A program made the position numbers and the translations under genes. From positions 1-9,159 of the forward strand of contig CALXRO010000014.1 of the NCBI GenBank assembly GCA_944390875.1: DNA of 9,159 nt, given 5' to 3'. The notes below the pieces were generated by a model. That model was given only the letters and a program-made list of their open reading frames with translations, was not told where the DNA came from and made no database searches. This document shows, one piece after another, positions 6,884-9,159 of this stretch. The number at the start of each line of letters is the position of its first letter. The first letter of the stretch is position 1. The stretch is from an uncultured Rickettsiales bacterium. GTDB taxonomy: Bacteria > Pseudomonadota > Alphaproteobacteria > Rickettsiales > UBA1997.

Positions 6884-7726
6884 ATGAGTGAAGATGACAA
6901 AAAAGAAGATTCAACAAAACAAAACATTCCAACTTCTGAAGAAACAACTCAAAAAAAGATTGAACCAGAACCTATAGAAGTTGAGGCTGAAAAAGTTGGT
7001 AAAGAATCGTTACCAGATTATGACAGTATAGATAAAAAAAATATAAAAGAAGCTTACAGTATAGATAAAGATTCAGTTGAAAAATTAAGTAAAGGTATTG
7101 ACGAAAATTCTAAAGAAATGATTACAGATTATAAAGTTAAGACAGGAAAAGATCCACAATGGTGGCTTGTTGCACTTAATAATGGCGCTTATGCACTATT
7201 ATCAGCTGTTCCAGGTCTTAATATCTTATACTTGCCAATTTTATATGCTAATTTAAAGATCCTACCTATGTTTCCAAAAAAAAAGTTAAAAACAAAAGCT
7301 GCAAGTATACCAACAAAATCAGAACAACAAAAAAAACCATTTGGAACTGGAAAATTAGATGATGATAATGTATTAGGAACTGGAGAATTAAATGATGGCA
7401 ATCCATTTGGAACTGGAGAACTAGATAATGGTAGTCCATTTGGAACTGGAAAATTAGATGATGATAATGTATTAGGAAGTGGAAATCAGAATCCTAAGAA
7501 TCTATTTGGAACTGGAAGTCTTAAAAATAAAACTAAAAATAATATGGTATCTTTTGGTGTCGCCCCAAAAACAAACAAAAATAACGGAATTTCTTTTGGT
7601 AATGCCGTAGATGTTTTTAAAGGAGTTAAAACAAAAAAAGCATCTAGTGCTCCAACTTTATCAAGAATAGATTCTTATAAAAAAAGAAAACCAGATAACA
7701 CAAGAGGAATACCTGGTAGAAATTAA
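6884..7726 (+). CDS. Unrecognised 280-residue protein with FG-containing 11-residue repeats
   Basis: I do not recognise this protein. Residues 1-90 are hydrophilic, rich in Lys, Glu and Asp, and likely disordered, with no signal peptide. Residues 93-130 are hydrophobic (from WWLVALNNGAY to NLKILPMF) with prolines at 110, 118 and 128, and could be one or two kinked membrane segments or an amphipathic hairpin. PKKKLKTK follows at 131-138, suggesting the C-terminal side is cytoplasmic if the segment inserts. Residues 152-217 are six tandem 11-residue units of the form PFGTGKLDDDN. Two more FG dipeptides (SFGVAP, SFGNAV) follow, then a basic tail containing KKRK at 266-269. The ATG at 6884 is supported by a promoter 25 bp upstream, although there is no clear Shine-Dalgarno. 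The stop is one base before radA, so the two are co-transcribed and perhaps translationally coupled. In several alphaproteobacteria I recall alr in front of radA; this protein has no alanine racemase features. Composition resembles its neighbours, and the uninterrupted frame and promoter argue it is a real gene. Confidence 0.8.
   Translation: MSEDDKKEDSTKQNIPTSEETTQKKIEPEPIEVEAEKVGKESLPDYDSIDKKNIKEAYSIDKDSVEKLSKGIDENSKEMITDYKVKTGKDPQWWLVALNNGAYALLSAVPGLNILYLPILYANLKILPMFPKKKLKTKAASIPTKSEQQKKPFGTGKLDDDNVLGTGELNDGNPFGTGELDNGSPFGTGKLDDDNVLGSGNQNPKNLFGTGSLKNKTKNNMVSFGVAPKTNKNNGISFGNAVDVFKGVKTKKASSAPTLSRIDSYKKRKPDNTRGIPGRN
7023..7069 (+). repeat. Short 33-bp-period duplication in the repeat protein's N-terminal region
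   Basis: ACAGTATAGATAAA occurs exactly at 7023-7036 and again at 7056-7069, 33 bp apart. In protein it gives SIDK at residues 48-51 and 59-62, within DSIDKKNIKEAY and YSIDKDSVEKL. The period equals that of the main array 270 bp downstream, although the sequences are unrelated. Confidence 0.6.
7337..7534 (+). repeat. Tandem array of six 33-bp units inside the repeat protein gene
   Basis: Six in-frame 33-bp units start at 7337, 7370, 7403, 7436, 7469 and 7502. The encoded units are PFGTGKLDDDN, VLGTGELNDGN, PFGTGELDNGS, PFGTGKLDDDN, VLGSGNQNPKN and LFGTGSLKNKT. Units 1 and 4 are identical over all 33 bases, and identity runs on 10 bases into the next unit (7337-7379 equals 7436-7478). Units 5 and 6 are the most degenerate at their 3' ends. 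The pattern suggests recent expansion or gene conversion of a multi-unit block rather than simple ageing of the whole array. Confidence 0.9.
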
Positions 7727-7727
7727 A

Positions 7728-9116
7728 ATGCCTAAATCAATATTTATATGTCAAAATTGCGGTTCAGTTCATAAAAAATGGAGTGGTCAGTGTGTTGATT
7801 GTGGTGAATGGAATACAATAACTGAAGAAAAAGAAGAAGGTGGACTGGTTTCACAAAATTTAAATATCCTAAAAACATTTGAAAATTCAAATAATTTAAC
7901 TTTTGAAAAGCTTGATGATGTTGTTTTAGATACACCAAGGTTTGACACAAAAATAAACGAATTAAACAGAGTTTTAGGAGGTGGCGTTGTTAAAGGATCT
8001 GCAGTACTTATAGGTGGTGATCCAGGTATAGGTAAATCAACATTACTTCTTCAAACTTTATGTAGTTTATCCAATAATGGTTTAAAAACACTATATATAT
8101 CGGGCGAAGAATCTATCAATCAAGTCAGAATTAGAGCTAAAAGATTACAGTTAGAAAAATCTCCTATAAAACTAGCTTCCGCAACATCTGTCAACGACAT
8201 AGCAAAAGCTTTAATAAAAGAACAGCCAAATGTTGTTGTAATAGATTCTATACAAACAATATTTAATCCTGAAATTTCAGCCGCTGCTGGAACTGTATCG
8301 CAAGTAAGGTTATGTGGAAATGAATTGATAAATATAGCAAAAACAAAGGATATATCAATGTTTATAGTTAGCCATGTGAATAAAGACGGACAAATAGCTG
8401 GACCAAAGGTTTTAGAGCATATGGTTGATACTGTTTTATATTTTGAAGGTGACAAAGATTATCAATTTAGAATATTAAGAAGTATAAAAAATAGGTTTGG
8501 TGCTGCAAATGAAATTGGAATTTTTGAAATGCATGATACTGGATTATTTGAAGTTTCAAATCCATCACAACTTTTTCTATCAGCTAGAGAAGATTTAGTT
8601 AGTGGTTCAGCTGTATTTGCTGGAATAGAAGGTACAAGACCATTACTTGCTGAAATTCAAGCTCTTATAGCACCATCATATATGCCAAGTCCAAGAAGAG
8701 CAGTTGTAGGTTGGGACCAGAACAGATTAGCTATGATAATAGCTGTAATTAGCACAAGATTTGGTGTTAATCTTTATGATAAGGAAGTTTATTTAAATGT
8801 TGTTGGTGGTTTAAAAATTAATGAAACAGCTGTTGATTTAGCTGTTGCTGTTGCTTTAATTTCAGCATTTAAAGACATGGCTATACCAAGAAATTGTGTA
8901 TTTATGGGAGAAATAGGTTTGTCTGGTGAAATTAGAATGGTTTCTCAAATAGAATATAGATTGAAAGAAGCTGAAAAACTTGGTTTTACAAAAGCTGTAA
9001 TTCCCAATGGTATGAAAAATCTAAAAACATTTAAAACCAATAAATATAAAATAGAAATTATTTTTGTTAAACATATAAGAGATTTATCAATATTTTTTAA
9101 TAAAAAATATATTTGA
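7728..9116 (+). CDS. radA: DNA repair protein RadA (branch-migration ATPase)
   Basis: RadA works with RecA in homologous recombination, driving branch migration as a hexameric DnaB-like motor on DNA. The 462 residues match the family (E. coli 460). A C4 zinc finger is formed by C8, C11, C22 and C25. The RecA-like ATPase has Walker A GGDPGIGKST at 96-105 (K103) and Walker B VVVIDSIQT at 169-177 (D173). The RadA-specific KNRFG motif is at 254-258. The C-terminal Lon-protease-like domain (about 285-455) contains RRAVVGWDQNR, VYLNVVGGLK and GEIGLSGEIR; in RadA this domain is a DNA-binding and assembly scaffold, not a protease. EHMVDTVLYFEGDKDYQFRI and the surrounding blocks resemble alphaproteobacterial RadA. 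The ATG at 7728 comes one base after the preceding stop and gives the standard MPKS.FICQNCG start. Without its own Shine-Dalgarno, initiation may rely on ribosomes finishing the upstream gene. All catalytic motifs are intact. Confidence 0.98.
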   Translation: MPKSIFICQNCGSVHKKWSGQCVDCGEWNTITEEKEEGGLVSQNLNILKTFENSNNLTFEKLDDVVLDTPRFDTKINELNRVLGGGVVKGSAVLIGGDPGIGKSTLLLQTLCSLSNNGLKTLYISGEESINQVRIRAKRLQLEKSPIKLASATSVNDIAKALIKEQPNVVVIDSIQTIFNPEISAAAGTVSQVRLCGNELINIAKTKDISMFIVSHVNKDGQIAGPKVLEHMVDTVLYFEGDKDYQFRILRSIKNRFGAANEIGIFEMHDTGLFEVSNPSQLFLSAREDLVSGSAVFAGIEGTRPLLAEIQALIAPSYMPSPRRAVVGWDQNRLAMIIAVISTRFGVNLYDKEVYLNVVGGLKINETAVDLAVAVALISAFKDMAIPRNCVFMGEIGLSGEIRMVSQIEYRLKEAEKLGFTKAVIPNGMKNLKTFKTNKYKIEIIFVKHIRDLSIFFNKKYI

Positions 9117-9159
9117 AAAAATGAATATAAAAATAACTATACGACATATTTTATGAAGT

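Noticed and set aside
7337..7534. CRISPR-like spacing of 33-bp repeats
   Set aside because: Units are contiguous with no unique spacers, stay in one open frame and encode an 11-residue motif, so this is a coding tandem repeat.
7189..8455. Minus-strand open frames at 7189-7401, 7744-7950 and 8120-8455
   Set aside because: They are antisense to the repeat protein and radA, and their translations look like reverse-complement shadows with no promoter or start signal.
7728..9116. radA product as a Lon-type protease
   Set aside because: The Lon-like C-terminal domain is standard in RadA; the zinc finger and KNRFG motif identify RadA.
9121..9159. Start of a further gene after radA
   Set aside because: The frame from the ATG at 9121 ends after 11 codons, and the ATG at 9153 is too near the edge to judge. 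cvpA often follows radA in relatives, but nothing here shows it.

Overview
The window is very A+T-rich (roughly three quarters A+T by eye) and gene-dense. It uses the standard genetic code: tryptophan is TGG, and TGA, TAA and TAG all serve as stops. The protein sequences point to a bacterium with a small, A+T-biased genome. RadA and the fused LplT-Aas protein look most like alphaproteobacterial versions. The base bias and lipid-salvage gene would suit a host-associated lineage, such as a Rickettsiales/Holosporales-like or A+T-rich gut alphaproteobacterium. This placement is an inference from remembered family features, not from a search. The class II lysyl-tRNA synthetase does not settle it.

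There are two divergent transcription units. Leftward (minus strand) from about 6770: an AGCS-family sodium:alanine/glycine symporter (5408-6769); then, behind its own likely promoter, lysS (3817-5319) and, 40 bp on, a 1136-residue fusion of the lysophospholipid flippase LplT with the acyltransferase/acyl-ACP synthetase Aas (366-3776). A tRNA-Ser(GCU) gene follows (202-294), then about 200 bp at the left edge with inverted repeats but no gene. Rightward (plus strand) from about 6866: an unrecognised 280-residue protein with a lysine-rich N-terminus, one hydrophobic segment and six tandem 11-residue FG-containing repeats (6884-7726). One base later comes radA (7728-9116), the recombination/repair branch-migration ATPase. 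The last 43 bp hold no supportable gene.

Most of the content is housekeeping: tRNA charging, membrane phospholipid repair, amino-acid uptake and DNA repair. The part I cannot explain is the repeat protein coupled to radA. It has a tandem array whose first and fourth 33-bp units are identical, a second duplication of the same 33-bp period near its N-terminus, and no recognisable domain. Other points worth a look are the back-to-back divergent promoters whose -35 boxes form one small palindrome, the altered signature residues of the symporter, a 12-bp palindrome in the lysS promoter, and the lack of clear Shine-Dalgarno sequences at all five genes. I see no CRISPR array, insertion sequence, phage gene or toxin-antitoxin pair.
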